Notes under the pieces: generated by a model
The model's input: the letters and a program-made list of their open reading frames with translations, nothing else
What the model was told of the DNA's origin: nothing
Databases searched by the model: none
Position numbers and translations under genes: made by a program
Part shown: one piece after another, positions 26,347 to 35,381 of the stretch
Layout: each line of letters starts with the position of its first letter
How positions within the stretch are numbered: position 1 is the stretch's first letter
NCBI RefSeq assembly: GCF_042945595.1
Contig: NZ_CP168493.1
Coordinates: forward strand, 1,116,001 to 1,180,000
Length of the DNA: 64,000 nucleotides
Direction: 5' to 3'
Source: Psychrobacillus sp042945595
GTDB lineage: Bacteria; Bacillota; Bacilli; Bacillales_A; Planococcaceae

Positions 26347-27324
26347 ATGGCACAATTGACGATGATTCAAGCAATTACGGAAGCACTCCGTACAGAGCTT
26401 AAGAACGATGAAAACGTGTTAGTCTTCGGTGAAGACGTAGGCGTTAACGGAGGAGTATTCCGTGCGACAGAGGGATTACAAAAAGAATTTGGTGAAGATC
26501 GCGTATTTGATACACCTCTAGCAGAATCTGGTATTGGTGGTTTAGCAGTAGGACTATCTCTACAAGGATTCCGCCCGGTTCCCGAAATTCAATTCTTTGG
26601 TTTTGTATTTGAAGTAATGGACTCGATTAGTGGTCAACTTGCTCGTATGCGTTTCCGTACAGGAGGAGCATTTCATGCACCTGTTACGATTCGTTCACCT
26701 TTTGGCGGTGGAGTACATACACCTGAAATGCATGCAGACAGCTTAGAATTACTAATGACATCAACTCCTGGAGTAAAAGTTGTTATTCCTTCTACACCTT
26801 ACGATGCAAAAGGTTTATTGATCTCAGCTATTCGTGACAATGATCCAGTTATTTACTTGGAACATATGAAATTATATCGTTCATTCCGTGGGGAAGTTCC
26901 GGAAGAAGAGTACACAATTCCACTTGGCAAAGCCGATGTAAAACGTGAAGGAACTGATTTAACAATCATTTCTTACGGAGCAATGGTACATGAAAGCTTG
27001 AAAGCTGCGGAAGAGTTAGAAAAAGAAGGTCACTCTGTAGAAGTTGTGGACTTACGTACAATACAACCACTTGATATTGAAACAATTATTGCGTCTGTGG
27101 AAAAAACGGGTCGTGCAATGGTCGTTCAAGAAGCACAAAAACAAGCTGGTATCGCTGCAAACGTAGTAGCAGAAATTACGGAAAGAGCTATTTTAAGCTT
27201 AGAAGCACCAGTATTACGTGTTACTGCTCCAGACACTGTATTCCCATTCTCTCAAGCAGAAACAGTTTGGTTGCCTGGAGTTAAAGATATAGTAGAAACA
27301 GCTAAAAAAGTATTAACATTTTAA
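26347..27324 (+). CDS. pdhB: Pyruvate dehydrogenase E1 beta subunit
   Basis: A 325-residue transketolase-like beta subunit forming the E1 heterotetramer with PdhA. It has GEDVGVNGGVFRATEGL near the N-terminus, and the middle region HAPVTIRSPFGGGVHTPEMH. The length equals B. subtilis PdhB. The GGAG site lies inside the end of pdhA. A 33-base gap separates it from pdhC. Confidence 0.97.
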   Translation: MAQLTMIQAITEALRTELKNDENVLVFGEDVGVNGGVFRATEGLQKEFGEDRVFDTPLAESGIGGLAVGLSLQGFRPVPEIQFFGFVFEVMDSISGQLARMRFRTGGAFHAPVTIRSPFGGGVHTPEMHADSLELLMTSTPGVKVVIPSTPYDAKGLLISAIRDNDPVIYLEHMKLYRSFRGEVPEEEYTIPLGKADVKREGTDLTIISYGAMVHESLKAAEELEKEGHSVEVVDLRTIQPLDIETIIASVEKTGRAMVVQEAQKQAGIAANVVAEITERAILSLEAPVLRVTAPDTVFPFSQAETVWLPGVKDIVETAKKVLTF

Positions 27325-27357
27325 TAATACAATTCATAAATAGAAAGGGTGACTACT

Positions 27358-28704
27358 ATGGCATTTGAATTTCGATTACCGGATATCGGAGAAGGTATAC
27401 ATGAAGGCGAAATCGTTAAATGGTTTGTAAAAGCAGGAGACGAAGTAGCAGAAGATGATATTTTATGCGAAGTCCAAAACGATAAAGCTGTCGTTGAAAT
27501 TCCTTCCCCTGTTAAAGGGAAAGTTACGGAAGTATTAGTAAGCGAAGGTACGGTAGCGGTTGTTGGAGATGTGCTTATAAGATTAGATGCACCTGGATAC
27601 GAAGATTTACATTTTAAAGGGCATGATAACGTAGCGACATCTGAAAAAACAGAAGCACAAGTCCAAGCTACGGCTGAAGCTGGACAAATTATTGAAAAAC
27701 AAGTAACAAAAACTCCTGAAACAGTAGGCGCTATCGTACAACCAAAAGAGGAAGCAAAAGGCGATAAACGTGTGATTTCTATGCCTTCCGTACGTAAATT
27801 CGCTCGTGATCACGAAGTAAATATTGCGGATGTTGTTGGGTCAGGAAAAAATGGTCGTATTTTAAAAGCAGATATTGAAGCATTCTTAACTGGCGATCAA
27901 AAATCTGTTGAAGTAGAAGTAGCAGAAACAGCTGTGGAAGAAGCTGCTCAAGAAACGAAAGTAGAAGTAAAAACTTCTGCACCGATTTCATTAGAAGGTG
28001 AATTCCCAGAAACTCGCGAAAAAATGTCTGGAATTCGCAAAGCAATTGCAAAAGCAATGGTACATTCGAAACATACTGCTCCTCACGTAACATTAATGGA
28101 TGAAGTGGATGTAACAGAACTTGTTGCACATCGCAAAAAATTCAAAGACATTGCTGCAGAGAAAAATATTAAGTTAACTTACCTACCATATGTTGTAAAA
28201 GCACTAGTAAGTGCATTACGTGAATTCCCTCAATTGAATACATCATTTGATGATGAAACAAGTGAAGTTATACAAAAACATTATTTCGATATTGGAATTG
28301 CTGCGGATACTGAAAAAGGTTTACTTGTTCCTGTTATTAAACATGCAGATCGTAAATCGGTGTTTGCTGTTTCAAATGAAATAAATACACTTGCAGGTAA
28401 AGCACGTGAAGGGAAATTATCTCCTTCTGAAATGAAAGGTGCTTCATGCTCAATTACAAATATCGGCTCTGCGGGTGGCCAATGGTTTACACCGGTTATT
28501 AATCACCCAGAAGTCGCTATACTTGGAATTGGTAGAATTTCAGAAAAACCTGTAATAAAAAATGGTGAAATTGTAGCTGCTCCTGTGTTAGCATTATCTT
28601 TGAGCTTTGATCATCGCATGATCGACGGTGCGACTGCTCAACATGCGTTGAACCATATTAAACGCTTATTAAGCAGTCCTGAATTATTATTAATGGAGGC
28701 GTAA
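27358..28704 (+). CDS. pdhC: Dihydrolipoyl acetyltransferase (PDH E2)
   Basis: A 448-residue E2 core enzyme. A single lipoyl domain (about 1-78) has its lipoyl lysine in EVQNDKAVVEIP. An Ala/Glu/Val-rich linker follows, then the peripheral-subunit-binding domain VRKFARDHEVNIADVVGSGK, a second linker, and the catalytic domain ending with DHRMIDGATA (HxxxDG). ATG 27358 is chosen. The GTG at 27349 lies inside the AAAGGGTGA ribosome site. Confidence 0.97.
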   Translation: MAFEFRLPDIGEGIHEGEIVKWFVKAGDEVAEDDILCEVQNDKAVVEIPSPVKGKVTEVLVSEGTVAVVGDVLIRLDAPGYEDLHFKGHDNVATSEKTEAQVQATAEAGQIIEKQVTKTPETVGAIVQPKEEAKGDKRVISMPSVRKFARDHEVNIADVVGSGKNGRILKADIEAFLTGDQKSVEVEVAETAVEEAAQETKVEVKTSAPISLEGEFPETREKMSGIRKAIAKAMVHSKHTAPHVTLMDEVDVTELVAHRKKFKDIAAEKNIKLTYLPYVVKALVSALREFPQLNTSFDDETSEVIQKHYFDIGIAADTEKGLLVPVIKHADRKSVFAVSNEINTLAGKAREGKLSPSEMKGASCSITNIGSAGGQWFTPVINHPEVAILGIGRISEKPVIKNGEIVAAPVLALSLSFDHRMIDGATAQHALNHIKRLLSSPELLLMEA

Positions 28705-28707
28705 AAA

Positions 28708-30120
28708 ATGGTAGTAGGAGATTTCCCGATTGAAACAGATACTTTAGTAATTGGTTCAGGTCCCGGGGGGTATGTAGCCGCAATTCGTGCTGCACAAACT
28801 GGACAAAAAGTGGTAGTTGTAGAAAAAGAGCATATTGGTGGCGTTTGTTTAAACGTGGGTTGTATTCCATCGAAGGCTTTAATTTCTGTAGGTCATCGTT
28901 TTGAACAAGCGAAACATTCAGACGACATGGGTATTACAGCTACTGACGTGAAAATTGACTTCTCAAAAGCTCAAGCATTTAAAGATAGCGTTGTTAAAAA
29001 ATTAACAAGCGGTGTTTCTGGGTTATTAAAAGGGAACAAAATTGATGTAGCAATGGGCGAAGCATATTTTGTTGATGCAAATACAGTTCGTGTAATGGAT
29101 GAAAAATCTGCACAAACGTATACATTCAAAAATGTAATTATTGCTACAGGATCTCGTCCAGTGGAAATCCCAACTTTCAAATACACAAAACGTGTGCTTA
29201 ACTCAACTGGTGCTCTTAAGTTACCTGAAGTTCCTGGTAACTTAGTTGTTATCGGCGGAGGATATATTGGTACGGAACTAGGTTCTGCATTTGCTAACTT
29301 AGGTTCAAAAGTAACAATTATCGAAGGCGGCGACGATATTTTAGCTGGATTTGAAAAACAAATGACTACAATCGTTAAAAAAGGCCTTAAAAATAAAGGC
29401 GTTGAAATTGCAGTTAAAGCTGCTGCAAAAGGTGTAGAAGAGACTGACACTGGCGTAGTAGTAACATATGAAGTTGGCGGAGAAGAGAAAAAAGTCGAAG
29501 CTGATTATGTACTAGTTACAGTGGGTCGTCGTCCTAACACGGATGAAATGGGACTAGAAGAACTAGGTATTAAATTTGCTGAACGTGGCCTAATAGAAGT
29601 AGATAAACAATGCCGTACAAACATCAGCAATATTTATGCAATCGGTGATATTGTAGCAGGTCCTCAACTTGCTCATAAAGCTTCTTATGAAGGTAAAGTT
29701 GCAGCTGAAGCAATTGCTGGTCAATCTTCTGTTGTTGATTATTTAGCAATTCCTGCAGTATGTTTCACAGATCCAGAAATGGCTACAGTAGGCTTAAATG
29801 AAGCACAAGCTAAAGAGCAAGGTTTTGATGTTGCTGCTGGGAAATTCCCATTTGGAGCTAACGGACGTGCACTTGCACTTAATGCTACAGACGGCTTTGT
29901 GAAACTTGTATCTCGTAAAGAAGACGGTTTACTTTTAGGAGCGCAAATCGTAGGTCAAGGAGCTTCTGATATGATTGCTGAGCTTGGTTTAGCAATTGAA
30001 GCTGGTATGACTGTAGAAGATATCGCAATGACTATTCATGCTCACCCAACTTTAGGTGAAATTGCAATGGAAGCTGCGGAAGTTGTTATGGGTCATCCAA
30101 TCCATATCCTTTCAAAATAA
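28708..30120 (+). CDS. pdhD: Dihydrolipoamide dehydrogenase (PDH E3)
   Basis: A 470-residue flavoprotein that reoxidises lipoamide. It has the FAD motif GSGPGGYVAA, the redox disulfide GGVCLNVGCIPSKAL, the NAD motif GGGYIGTELG, and the C-terminal catalytic HAHPTLGE. It starts three bases after pdhC, with the GGAGG site inside the pdhC end. It is the last gene of the operon and is followed by a strong hairpin. The same E3 may serve other 2-oxo acid complexes. Confidence 0.97.
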   Translation: MVVGDFPIETDTLVIGSGPGGYVAAIRAAQTGQKVVVVEKEHIGGVCLNVGCIPSKALISVGHRFEQAKHSDDMGITATDVKIDFSKAQAFKDSVVKKLTSGVSGLLKGNKIDVAMGEAYFVDANTVRVMDEKSAQTYTFKNVIIATGSRPVEIPTFKYTKRVLNSTGALKLPEVPGNLVVIGGGYIGTELGSAFANLGSKVTIIEGGDDILAGFEKQMTTIVKKGLKNKGVEIAVKAAAKGVEETDTGVVVTYEVGGEEKKVEADYVLVTVGRRPNTDEMGLEELGIKFAERGLIEVDKQCRTNISNIYAIGDIVAGPQLAHKASYEGKVAAEAIAGQSSVVDYLAIPAVCFTDPEMATVGLNEAQAKEQGFDVAAGKFPFGANGRALALNATDGFVKLVSRKEDGLLLGAQIVGQGASDMIAELGLAIEAGMTVEDIAMTIHAHPTLGEIAMEAAEVVMGHPIHILSK

Positions 30121-30130
30121 AATTTCAAGA

Positions 30131-30176
30131 AAAAACTACTTGATGGATGAGTTTTTCATCGTCAAGTAGTTTTTTT
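30131..30176. terminator. Terminator shared by pdhD and the tetR gene
   Basis: The hairpin AAAAACTACTTGA / TCAAGTAGTTTTT has T-runs on both strands. The last codons and stop of the minus-strand tetR gene lie in its right arm. Confidence 0.9.
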
Positions 30177-30791
30177 GTCGTCTATTTTCAATATAAAATC
30201 TTCTTCTAAATAAGGATTTGTCAACCCAGACACTAATGAATCAATCCTATACAGAAGAAAATTGGCTAACTTCTTGAAATCGAAATTTCTATTATACATA
30301 ATAATTAATTCTACATAACCCTTAATAAGTCCCTTTATCATAATAATCATATCAGGGATATGTCTTTTTATAGTTATCCCATATGCCCCCACTAGTAACT
30401 CTTTGAGGGTATCATTTAGTTGTTTATCCATTTTCTGCATTAAAACGAAGAGTTCAGTTTCATCGGGTTTTGTTTGTTCTCTTAATAGCATTAAAATAAA
30501 ATCAGAGTATTGATCTATTTCTTCAAATTGAATACATAGGAAAAGTTCTAGTTTATCTTTAGGTGAACTATCCATTTCAAAAACACTCGCAACTTTTTTA
30601 GAAACTCTATCAATAAAAACCTCAAATATACTAAAAAGCAAACTTTCCTTTGATTTAAAATATAAATAGAAGGATCCTTTTGAAATGCCGCAAGCTTCTG
30701 TTATTTCTTGTACGGAGGTAGATTCAAAGCCGCTTTTTGCGAAAAGCTCCACAGCTCTTTCAATTATTAATAACTTTTTAGTTGAAATTAT
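30162..30791 (-). CDS. TetR-family repressor of the RND pump
   Basis: A TetR regulator of about 209 residues. The N-terminal DNA-binding helices read TSVQEITEACGISKGSFYLYF. The C-terminal ligand domain is typical in length and resembles B. subtilis YerO. The first normal start codon, GTG 30752, would cut away most of helix 1 (KKLLIIERAVELFAKSGF). The frame continues upstream to an AGAGGTG ribosome site followed by ATA (30791) and ATT (30788) but no ATG, GTG or TTG. I take ATA/ATT as the likely rare start. A start-codon mutation is the alternative. It is divergent from the pump gene and probably its repressor. Confidence 0.75.
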   Translation of the reverse strand: MISTKKLLIIERAVELFAKSGFESTSVQEITEACGISKGSFYLYFKSKESLLFSIFEVFIDRVSKKVASVFEMDSSPKDKLELFLCIQFEEIDQYSDFILMLLREQTKPDETELFVLMQKMDKQLNDTLKELLVGAYGITIKRHIPDMIIMIKGLIKGYVELIIMYNRNFDFKKLANFLLYRIDSLVSGLTNPYLEEDFILKIDDKKTT

Positions 30792-30813
30792 AATGTCACC
30801 TCTTTCTTATTAG

Positions 30814-30869
30814 TTGACGAATGACTGACTGGTCATTTACTATTATAAAGGAATGTGACTGAATGGTCA
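30814..30869 (+). promoter_or_regulatory. Pump promoter with two TetR-type operators
   Basis: TTGACG (30814-30819) and TACTAT (30838-30843) form a likely promoter with an 18-base spacer. That spacer is filled by TGACTGACTGGTCA (30822-30835), flanked by AATGAC/GTCATT. A second copy, TGACTGAATGGTCA, lies at 30856-30869. The two 14-base sites differ at one position and are 34 bases apart. Confidence 0.7.
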
Positions 30870-30892
30870 AAAAAACAACTTGGGGGAAAAGA

Positions 30893-33800
30893 ATGAATTC
30901 CATAATTAACTTTGTCATAAAGAATAAATTAGCAGTATGGCTTTTAACATTAATCATTACTACTGCAGGTATTTATGCTGGAACAAATATGAAACTTGAA
31001 ACAATTCCAGATATTACTATACCTGTCGTTACTGTCACAACTATTTACCCAGGTGCGACACCGGAACAGGTTGCAAAAGAAATATCTGAACCTTTCGAAA
31101 AAGCAGTTAGTAATCTAGCGGGTGTGAAAACGGTTAGTTCTACTTCTTTTCAAAATGCATCTTCACTTCAAATCGAGTATACATACGGAGTTGATATGAA
31201 GGAAGCCGAAACCGAAGTAAAGGCGGCATTAGACAATGTAAAGAAACCGGAAAATGTTAAAGATCCTTCGGTTGCAAGAATTAGCATAAATGCATTCCCA
31301 GTGATTGCCTTAAGTGTTTCGAATAGTGAAAAAGATTTAGACGCATTAACGAACGATGTAGAAAAAGTAATTGTTCCTAAACTAAAAGGAATTGAAGGTG
31401 TGTCTTCCGTAGCAGTTTCAGGACAACAAGTAGAAGAAGTAGGTTTGGTTTTCGACCAAGCAAAGTTGGCTCAATATGGACTAAATGAATCTACTGTTAA
31501 AATGATTGTGCAAGGTACAAATTTAACAATGCCTTTAGGATTATTCCAATTTGATGATGAAGAAAAGTCCGTTGTAGTAGATGGGAAAGTTGCTACATTA
31601 GAAGACTTAGAAAATCTTAAAATTCCAGTAACTGGCCCTACAGGAATGTCATCTGTAACTTTGAAGGAAATCGCTCAAATTAATTTTATTGGAAAAGCGG
31701 AATCTATTTCCCGTACAAATGGGAAAGAAGCAATTGCTATTCAAATTGTGAAAGCACAAGAAGCAAATACAGTGGAAGTAGTAAATGCTGTAAAAGATAT
31801 GATTCCCGAGTTAAACAAAGATTTTGATGGCATCGACATTAAAGTAACAATGGATCAAGGCGAGCCAATTGAGGCTTCTGTCGATACGATGATCAATAAG
31901 GCGTTATTTGGAGCATTATTTGCAGTATTAGTCATTATGTTATTTTTACGAAACTTTAAGTCAACCATCATTTCGATTATTTCGATTCCATTATCCATTT
32001 TAATCTCGTTTATTTTATTGCACCAAATGGATATTACGTTAAATATGATGACTCTAGGTGCGATGACCGTCGCAATTGCGCGAGTAATTGATGATTCCAT
32101 TGTAGTTGTGGAGAATATTTATCGTCGTATGAGCTTACCAGGTGAAAAGTTAAAAGGTAGAGATTTAATTCGTGAAGCAACAAAAGAAATGTTTGTTCCG
32201 ATCATGTCATCTACTTTAGTTACTATTGCGGTATTCTTACCTTTAGGTTTAGTAAGTGGGATGGTAGGAGAGCTATTTTTACCATTTGCTTTAACAATGG
32301 TCTTTGCTTTACTTGCTTCTTTGTTAGTAGCGGTAACGATTGTTCCGATGCTTGCACATACTTTATTTAGAAAAAACATGGAAAAAGGACCTGTAGCTCA
32401 TAAAGAATCTCAAGGAAAACTTGCAGAAGGTTATAAAAAAATCTTAAATGCTGCATTAAACCATAAAGCAATTACATCTATTTCAGCAGTAGTTATTTTG
32501 GGAGCAAGTTTGTTCTTAATACCAGTTGTAGGGGTAAGTTTCTTGCCAGATGAAGAGCAAAAAATGATGTACGTAACGTACTCTCCTAGTGCTGGTGAAA
32601 CGTCCGGAGATGTAAATGCTACTGTGGAACAAGTTGAAAATTATTTCTTGAAAAAAGACAAAGTGGATGTAGTTCAAGTTTCAATAGGTGGAGCTAATCC
32701 AATGTCTCCAGGCGCGTCAAATAGCGCATTGATGTTTGTCACATTTGATAAGGAAACATTGGACTTTACGAAAGTAAAAGAAGATGCGATTAAAGATATT
32801 CAGGCCTTTGATGTAAAAGGGGAATGGAAATCACAAGAATTTTCTACAAGTGGTTCTAGTAACCAAGTAAGCTACTACGTTTACGGAAACAATAAAAAAG
32901 ATATTGAGCCAGTAGTAGAAAAAATAGCAACTATATTAGCGGACAATAAAGACCTGAAAGACGTTGACACAAGTTTATCAAAATCATATAAAGAATTTAC
33001 ATTTGTCGTTGATAAAGAAAAATTAACACAATATGGTTTAACGACTGCACAAATTGGGATGAAGTTAAATCCGAATGTCCCACGTGAAGTGTTAACAACC
33101 ATTACAAAAGATGATCAAACTGTTGATGTTTATATTGATCAACAGAAAGAAAAAGCAGCAACAGTCGATGACTTATTAAAACAAACTGTGGCAACTCCTC
33201 TAGGGATAGAAGTTCCTATTTCTGAGTTAGTAACCATACAAGAAGGAAAAAGTTCAGATAAAGTAAATCGCCGAGAAGGAAAAATATTTGCTAGTGTTTC
33301 TGGTACGTTAACTGCGAAGGATGTAGCGAAAACTACGAAAGATATTCAAGCGAAAATTGATAAATTAGACGTACCTGCAGGGGTGGAAATCAATACCGCA
33401 GGAGTTACAGAAGATATTGCACAAGCATTTACGCAATTAGGTTTAGCAATGCTTGCAGCAATTGCGATTGTGTATTTGATACTTGTCATTACCTTTGGTG
33501 GAGGACTTGCACCATTTGCTATTCTGTTCTCTTTACCTTTCACGGTTATAGGGGCTTTAGTAGGGTTGGCAATTGCTGGTGAAACATTAAGTGTATCTTC
33601 TATGCTAGGTTTACTTATGCTGATCGGTATTGTTGTCACTAACGCGATTGTTTTAATCGACCGAGTAATTCATAAGGAAAAAGAAGGTCATTCAACGCGT
33701 GAAGCAATTCTAGAAGCTGGAGGTACTAGACTAAGACCTATCCTTATGACCGCACTAGCTACAATAGGAGCATTAATACCGCTTGCTATTGGTGTAGAAG

Positions 33801-33940
33801 GAAGCGGACTTATTTCCAAAGGTTTAGGGGTTACTGTTATCGGTGGGTTAACAAGTTCTACATTATTAACACTAATTTTCGTGCCAATGGTATATGAGTT
33901 TTTTGCAAAATTTAGAAGAAAAAAAGGTTCAAATAACTAA
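30893..33940 (+). CDS. swrC: RND efflux transporter, SwrC/YerP-like
   Basis: A 1015-residue HAE-1 type resistance-nodulation-division pump. It starts with one N-terminal helix (NFVIKNKLAVWLLTLIITT), then a large extracytoplasmic domain, helices 2-6 with the proton-relay-type segment TLGAMTVAIARVIDDSIVVVENIYRR, a second outer domain, and six more helices. It is most like Gram-positive SwrC (YerP), which exports surfactin and other amphiphiles. The frame is open from 30863, but ATG 30893 follows GGGGGA. The 30863 start would lie inside an operator. It is controlled by the divergent TetR gene (inference). Confidence 0.9.
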   Translation: MNSIINFVIKNKLAVWLLTLIITTAGIYAGTNMKLETIPDITIPVVTVTTIYPGATPEQVAKEISEPFEKAVSNLAGVKTVSSTSFQNASSLQIEYTYGVDMKEAETEVKAALDNVKKPENVKDPSVARISINAFPVIALSVSNSEKDLDALTNDVEKVIVPKLKGIEGVSSVAVSGQQVEEVGLVFDQAKLAQYGLNESTVKMIVQGTNLTMPLGLFQFDDEEKSVVVDGKVATLEDLENLKIPVTGPTGMSSVTLKEIAQINFIGKAESISRTNGKEAIAIQIVKAQEANTVEVVNAVKDMIPELNKDFDGIDIKVTMDQGEPIEASVDTMINKALFGALFAVLVIMLFLRNFKSTIISIISIPLSILISFILLHQMDITLNMMTLGAMTVAIARVIDDSIVVVENIYRRMSLPGEKLKGRDLIREATKEMFVPIMSSTLVTIAVFLPLGLVSGMVGELFLPFALTMVFALLASLLVAVTIVPMLAHTLFRKNMEKGPVAHKESQGKLAEGYKKILNAALNHKAITSISAVVILGASLFLIPVVGVSFLPDEEQKMMYVTYSPSAGETSGDVNATVEQVENYFLKKDKVDVVQVSIGGANPMSPGASNSALMFVTFDKETLDFTKVKEDAIKDIQAFDVKGEWKSQEFSTSGSSNQVSYYVYGNNKKDIEPVVEKIATILADNKDLKDVDTSLSKSYKEFTFVVDKEKLTQYGLTTAQIGMKLNPNVPREVLTTITKDDQTVDVYIDQQKEKAATVDDLLKQTVATPLGIEVPISELVTIQEGKSSDKVNRREGKIFASVSGTLTAKDVAKTTKDIQAKIDKLDVPAGVEINTAGVTEDIAQAFTQLGLAMLAAIAIVYLILVITFGGGLAPFAILFSLPFTVIGALVGLAIAGETLSVSSMLGLLMLIGIVVTNAIVLIDRVIHKEKEGHSTREAILEAGGTRLRPILMTALATIGALIPLAIGVEGSGLISKGLGVTVIGGLTSSTLLTLIFVPMVYEFFAKFRRKKGSNN

Positions 33941-33950
33941 ATGGACTTAT

Positions 33951-33992
33951 AGGGGGGTGTGTGGATATACTCTACACAGCTCCCTTTTTTTA
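33951..33992 (+). terminator. Terminator after the RND gene
   Basis: The hairpin GGGGGGTGTGTGGA / TCTACACAGCTCCC (with G-T pairs) is followed by a run of T. Confidence 0.85.
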
Positions 33993-34019
33993 ATGGTAGA
34001 ATAAGGATGGAAAGGTTTG

Positions 34020-34841
34020 GTGATCAAATTGAAATGGACAAAATGGTTCTTACTAGCAACATTAGTTCTTGTACTTTCAGCATGTGCAGTAGACAAAGAA
34101 AAATCAAAGTCTCAAAAAGAGATTGAACAAAAGACGGAGGTAACCAAAGTAGACTCTGTCGAGAAAGAGGTTGTAGAGGAACCTATAGAAGTAGAGAAAC
34201 CAGAAATTCTATACGAATTAAATCCAGCAAATTGGACGTTTCATCCTACTGGAGACGCAAATCCAAAAGCCGTTCTAATTACGATTGATGATGCACCTGA
34301 TAAATATGCTGTTGAAATGGCAACGACTTTAAAAGAATTAAATGCACCTGCTATCTTTTTTGTAAATGGTCACTTTCTTGATACAGACAAAGGAAAAGCT
34401 GATTTAAAGGCCATCTATGATATGGGATTCCTAATTGGAAACCATACACAAACGCATGCAAATTTAAAAAATAGTACGGAAGAACAACAACGGGAAGAAA
34501 TTTTAAAAGTGAATGAAATAGTGGAAGCTATCACTGGAGAGAAACCGAAATTTTTCCGAGCACCTTTTGGTGTAAATACCGATTTCAGCAGGGCGCTTGT
34601 TCAAAGCGAAGGAATGCTTCTTATGAACTGGACGTACGGCTATGATTGGGAAAAGCAATATACGGATGCGGCTAAATTAACGGATATTATGCTAAATACG
34701 GAGTATTTGACAAACGGTGCTAATTTATTAATGCATGACCGTAAATGGACCTCAGAAGCGTTAAAAGATATAGTAGAAGGTTTTCGAGCAAAAGGATATG
34801 ACTTAATAGACCCTCATACGATTAAAGGAATTGAACAGTAA
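34020..34841 (+). CDS. Polysaccharide deacetylase (NodB) lipoprotein
   Basis: A lipoprotein of about 273 residues. The signal helix ends in VLSAC, then a Lys/Glu-rich linker, then a NodB-fold carbohydrate esterase domain (about 75-270). Motif 1 is TIDDAP, motif 2 GNHTQTHANL (metal His pair), and motif 3 FFRAPFGV. WTYGYDW and the terminal LMHD follow. It probably removes acetyl groups from cell-wall sugars such as peptidoglycan N-acetylglucosamine. The start is uncertain: GTG 34020 is used, four bases after AAAGG, with TTG 34017 and 34029 possible. It is a single gene between two terminators. Confidence 0.9.
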   Translation: MIKLKWTKWFLLATLVLVLSACAVDKEKSKSQKEIEQKTEVTKVDSVEKEVVEEPIEVEKPEILYELNPANWTFHPTGDANPKAVLITIDDAPDKYAVEMATTLKELNAPAIFFVNGHFLDTDKGKADLKAIYDMGFLIGNHTQTHANLKNSTEEQQREEILKVNEIVEAITGEKPKFFRAPFGVNTDFSRALVQSEGMLLMNWTYGYDWEKQYTDAAKLTDIMLNTEYLTNGANLLMHDRKWTSEALKDIVEGFRAKGYDLIDPHTIKGIEQ

Positions 34842-34856
34842 TACATAAAAAAACAT

Positions 34857-34901
34857 AAAAAACATCTGTGTGATGGAACATTCACATAGATGTTTTTTGC
34901 A
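34857..34901 (+). terminator. Terminator after the deacetylase
   Basis: The hairpin AACATCTGTGTGA / TTCACATAGATGTT is followed by six T. Confidence 0.9.
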
Positions 34902-35001
34902 ATAGTAATGAAATTATAGAAGAAAAAGGCGTAAAATATTGGATATTCAAATGAAATAGGAGGTTTGGGCTTTAGAAGTAGTTTCTTTTAAAGTGAGCTT
35001 A

Positions 35002-35381
35002 ATGACAAAATACATACGAATTGTCTTTCAAATTGTTATTTTATATTTATTTTCTCTTCTCTTCTCGGCTCTTTTATAGTTCACATACTGCATGTAAAAT
35101 TCCCTGGAAGTATTGTTGGGTTACTATTGTTATTTTTATTATTGCATTTCAACATAATGCCGGTTTCGCTAATACGAGATGGAGCTGGTTTTTTACTTAG
35201 TATATTGGCATTGTTTTTCGTTCCTGCAACGGTGGGAGTAATGAATTATCCGGAACTATTATCTATCCAAGGGTTTTTAGGAATTATAGCTGTAATGATT
35301 AGTACAATATTTACTATTATAATTTCTGGAAGGTTATGCCAATACCTCGAGAGTAGAGAATCCTCAAAGGTGGTAGAATAA
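35002..35381 (+). pseudogene. lrgA: Frameshifted LrgA/CidA-family holin-like gene
   Basis: The first frame gives MTKYIRIVFQIVILYLFSLL and stops at 35078. The +2 frame carries the rest: FIVHILHVKFPGSIVGLLLL, then FFVPATVGVMNY to the end at 35381. Both parts align end to end with CidA/LrgA (membrane murein-hydrolase regulators), so one base has been gained or lost near 35055-35070. There the sequence is the short tandem TTCTCTTCTCTTCTC. The ATG 35002 has no good ribosome site close by. The gene is next to an intact lrgB. It could be inactive or subject to slippage. Confidence 0.75.

Noticed and set aside
27779..28129. Minus-strand Leu/Gln-rich frame inside pdhC
   Set aside because: Shadow of the Glu/Ala/Val-rich linker of the E2 protein.
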